A DNA stretch of 64,000 nt from an uncultured Roseobacter sp. (GTDB lineage Bacteria; Pseudomonadota; Alphaproteobacteria; Rhodobacterales; Rhodobacteraceae), in contig NZ_CANLYL010000016.1 in assembly GCF_947495275.1 (NCBI RefSeq), positions 1-64,000 on the forward strand, in the 5' to 3' direction. The first letter of the stretch is position 1. Each line of letters begins with the position of its first letter. Made by a program: the position numbers and the translations under genes. Under the pieces are notes generated by a model, which saw nothing but the letters and a program-made list of their open reading frames with translations, searched no databases and was not told the origin of the DNA. Shown piece after piece: positions 61,924-64,000 of this stretch.

Positions 61924-61951
61924 ATCACCCAGATTGACCCGGTAGTGCCGC

Positions 61952-62125
61952 TTACCGATTGGCCAATCGCTTTAGGGCGTCCCTGTTCTTGCTGATCGAG
62001 GAACGCACGACTTTGGGTGTTTTCTTGCCGGAAGCGTGCACGGATGTATCTCCACCATCCTTGCGAACGGTGAATTTGCCGGTACGGGCGGCACGTGCGA
62101 CTGTGGCGCTGTTTGTCTTGGCCAT
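61952..62125 (-). CDS. Small basic protein, probable antitoxin of the Doc-like toxin
   Basis: A 57-residue protein beginning MAKTNSATVARAARTGKF, rich in Lys, Arg and Ser. It directly precedes the Doc-like gene on the same strand with about 28 bases to the toxin GTG, or overlaps it if the toxin starts further upstream. It does not resemble Phd in its visible motifs. GGAAA precedes the ATG closely. The antitoxin role is inferred from order and size only. Confidence 0.6.
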   Translation of the reverse strand: MAKTNSATVARAARTGKFTVRKDGGDTSVHASGKKTPKVVRSSISKNRDALKRLANR

Positions 62126-62221
62126 TTTCCGGTGTCCTTATTCATCCGAAGATGCACATCCTCGGGCAACATATCAAGGGATCGTAAACCGGATGTAACC
62201 AGTTGATCCGCTGCCTGATGG

Positions 62222-63502
62222 TTAGCATTGGGGCAGCAGCAGAATCTCCAGCGTGTGGCCCATCACCTGCGCGCTGTCGATCATATCGTCAATGCCGACG
62301 TATTCATCCGGTTTATGCGCCAGTTCCAAAATGCCCGGCCCGTAGGCGATACAGTTTTTCAGCTTGCCAATCCGGTCGATGTGTTTCTGGTCATAAGTGC
62401 CGGGGGAGGCCACGTATTCGGGGGGTTTGCCCATCACATCTTCGATGGCTTTGGCCACTGTCTGCACCACCGGTGCGTCACGATCTGTCATGGAGGGCAG
62501 AACGCTGTTCAGCTCTGTGAGCTCATAGTCAAAGTCGGCGCGGCTGGCTTTCAACCCTTCGAGCAGCGCTTTGACTTCGTCGCGCACCTGATCCAGCGGT
62601 TCTTCCACCAGAAAGCGCCGGTCAATCACGATGCGGCAACTGTCGGGCACACAATGTGCAGGCAGGCCGGTAAAATCATCGGCCTGCTCCGGCTGCCCGC
62701 CGTGAATGGAATTGATGTTCATCGTAGATTGACGGGCGCCCTCGGGCACCACGGGCATGTCGGTGTGGCGCGCAGCCATGGCCGGAAAGAGCTTGTCTTC
62801 GAATTCCGATAGAACAGCTCCCATGTGGCGCACCGCGCAGTCGCCCAGAAACGGCATGCAGCCATGCGCGATTTCGCCCCTGGTTTCGATCTCCGCCCAC
62901 CAGCCGCCACGATGACCAAGGCATATCCGGTCCTTGTTCAGAGGTTCTGGAATAATCACGTGCTGCACGCGTTCGGGATCGAAAAAACCCTGCTCGGCGA
63001 GATAGGCAACACCGCCGTAGCCACCGGATTCCTCATCTGCCGTGCCCGAGATTTCGATGGCCCCGCAATAGGTTGGGTGCGTTTCGATAAAGGCTTCAAC
63101 GGCGATGATAGAGGCCGCGAGCCCGCCTTTCATGTCGCAGGCTCCGCGCCCGTAGATTTTGCCGTCCTTTTCGGTGCCGCCAAAGGGGTCCATTGTCCAG
63201 CCGCGCCCGACTTCGACCACATCGGTATGGCTGTTGAAATGGACGCAATCACCGGGTTTGCGGCCGTCACGACGCGCCACGATGTTCCAGCGCGGATATT
63301 TGTCACTGTCACCCGGTGTGCCTGTGGCCCGGATCAACTGCGTTTCAAACCCGCAGGCAGACAGGCGGCGGTCCAGAAATTCGCATATGTCGCGGTAGTT
63401 TTCGCCAGGGGGGTTGAGCGTGGGGATGCGAATGAGATCCCGTGTCAGCGCCACAAGATCATCGCGTTTTGCCGCAATGGATTTTTTCAGGGCAGATGTC
63501 AT
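62222..63502 (-). CDS. ArgE/DapE-type zinc deacylase
   Basis: A 426-residue M20-family metallohydrolase (acetylornithine deacetylase/succinyl-diaminopimelate desuccinylase group). Seen: FNSHTDVVEVG near residues 86-96 and IYGRGACDMKGGLAAS near residues 115-130 (metal ligands), then SGTADEESGGYGGV near residue 152 with the catalytic glutamate. Start chosen at 63502. Exact substrate cannot be told; it may act on N-acyl amino acids imported by the nearby transporter or in arginine synthesis. Confidence 0.88.
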   Translation of the reverse strand: MTSALKKSIAAKRDDLVALTRDLIRIPTLNPPGENYRDICEFLDRRLSACGFETQLIRATGTPGDSDKYPRWNIVARRDGRKPGDCVHFNSHTDVVEVGRGWTMDPFGGTEKDGKIYGRGACDMKGGLAASIIAVEAFIETHPTYCGAIEISGTADEESGGYGGVAYLAEQGFFDPERVQHVIIPEPLNKDRICLGHRGGWWAEIETRGEIAHGCMPFLGDCAVRHMGAVLSEFEDKLFPAMAARHTDMPVVPEGARQSTMNINSIHGGQPEQADDFTGLPAHCVPDSCRIVIDRRFLVEEPLDQVRDEVKALLEGLKASRADFDYELTELNSVLPSMTDRDAPVVQTVAKAIEDVMGKPPEYVASPGTYDQKHIDRIGKLKNCIAYGPGILELAHKPDEYVGIDDMIDSAQVMGHTLEILLLPQC

Positions 63503-63557
63503 GGCCGCAGTGTCCAAGCAGTTGCGCGGAATGGCAAGCACCGTGCTGAAAAGAATG

Positions 63558-64000
63558 TCAGGCGGCGGCGATTTCCTTCATGGCTGCCAGAAAGGTGCTG
63601 ACCTCCTCGACGCTGTTATAGTGACACATGGAAACACGCACGGCGGCCTCCAGCCCCAATGGCGTCAGGATATTGCCGGAATAGTGGTCGGCCTTGCGAA
63701 TATGTGTCCGGATACCCTGCGCATTCAGGCGGGCAACGATATCTCCGGCAGGCACATCTTGCAGCGCAAAGCATACCAGCCCTTCGCGCGCCGGATTATC
63801 CGCCCCTCCCAGAATGGTGACGCCCGGCAGTTCCGTCAGACCCGGCAGATTGCCGACGCCGGTCAGCATTGCGCCCGTTAAAGCCTGTTCATGGGCGTGA
63901 ATTGCGGCACCTGCGGCCTCCAACCGGGTGCGGGGGTCATCGCTGTCGCTGTGCTGGTCCCCCAGCCAGTCAAGATAGGAAACAACATCGCAGAATGTAG
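63558..64000 (-). CDS. Class-V aminotransferase, C-terminal part (cut by window edge)
   Basis: The minus-strand frame is open from the window edge to a stop at 63558, giving about 147 C-terminal residues. The part seen (LEAAGAAIHAHEQALTGAML, LQDVPAGDIVARLNAQGIRT, VRVSMCHYNSVEEVSTFLAA) is typical of the C-terminal domain of cysteine-desulfurase-like class-V enzymes. The active-site lysine lies beyond the window, so the reaction cannot be stated. Confidence 0.8.
   Translation of the reverse strand, partial: TFCDVVSYLDWLGDQHSDSDDPRTRLEAAGAAIHAHEQALTGAMLTGVGNLPGLTELPGVTILGGADNPAREGLVCFALQDVPAGDIVARLNAQGIRTHIRKADHYSGNILTPLGLEAAVRVSMCHYNSVEEVSTFLAAMKEIAAA

Overview
The window is a nearly complete photosynthesis gene cluster (PGC, about 450-50350) of an aerobic anoxygenic phototroph, followed by a mixed accessory and housekeeping region (50350-64000). 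The organism is most likely a member of the Roseobacter group (Rhodobacterales, Alphaproteobacteria). Reasons: type-II reaction centre genes pufLM/puhA with a tetraheme pufC; the aerobic cyclase acsF and no bchE; crtA together with crtC, crtD and crtF, which points to spheroidenone; the PpsR/PpaA regulator pair; and a DnaA-like/ParA/ParB replication module of the kind known from roseobacter extrachromosomal replicons. No database search was possible, so species is not named.

Layout. 1-454: no recognisable gene, possibly remnants. 455-6611 (minus): idi-bchP-pucC-like transporter-bchG and ppsR-ppaA. 6889-22830 (plus): one long transcription unit bchF-bchN-bchB-bchH-bchL-bchM-lhaA-puhA-puhB-puhC-small ORF-acsF-puhE-hemA, then cycA and a strong terminator. 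22913-26873: a plasmid-type replication and partition module (DnaA-like initiator, iteron-like repeats, parA, parB). 26870-31102 (minus): bchO-bchD-bchI-crtA. 31210-34275 (plus): crtI-crtB-tspO. 34279-36698 (minus): crtC, crtD. 36792-50350 (plus): the superoperon crtE-crtF-bchC-bchX-(two small ORFs)-bchY-bchZ-pufQ-pufB-pufA-pufL-pufM-pufC-dxs.

How it works together. dxs, idi and crtE supply isoprenoid precursors; crtB, I, C, D, F and A make the carotenoid; hemA feeds tetrapyrrole synthesis; bchI/D/H/M, acsF, bchN/B/L, bchF, bchX/Y/Z, bchC, bchG and bchP make bacteriochlorophyll a; puf and puh genes encode LH1 and the reaction centre plus assembly factors; cycA and pufC return electrons. TGT-N12-ACA boxes of PpsR/CrtJ type stand before bchG, ppaA-ppsR, bchF, crtA/crtI, crtD/crtE and bchC.

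The most unusual part is the replication module lodged between the two conserved PGC halves. Six copies of a GTCCCC-GGGGAC palindrome (candidate parS sites) are scattered from upstream of parA through parA, parB, bchO and bchD, so centromere-like sites lie inside photosynthesis genes. Other points of note are two translationally chained small ORFs between bchX and bchY, a hairpin that covers the cycA ribosome binding site, and a row of hairpins between pufC and dxs.

50353-64000 holds a peptidase-S58-family protein, a cupin protein, a short-chain dehydrogenase, a GNAT acetyltransferase, a dipeptide-type ABC transporter with its binding protein, a histone-deacetylase-like amidohydrolase, panB-panC, a Fic/Doc toxin with an upstream small protein, an ArgE/DapE-type deacylase, and the end of a class-V aminotransferase gene cut by the window edge. 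No rRNA, tRNA or CRISPR was seen.
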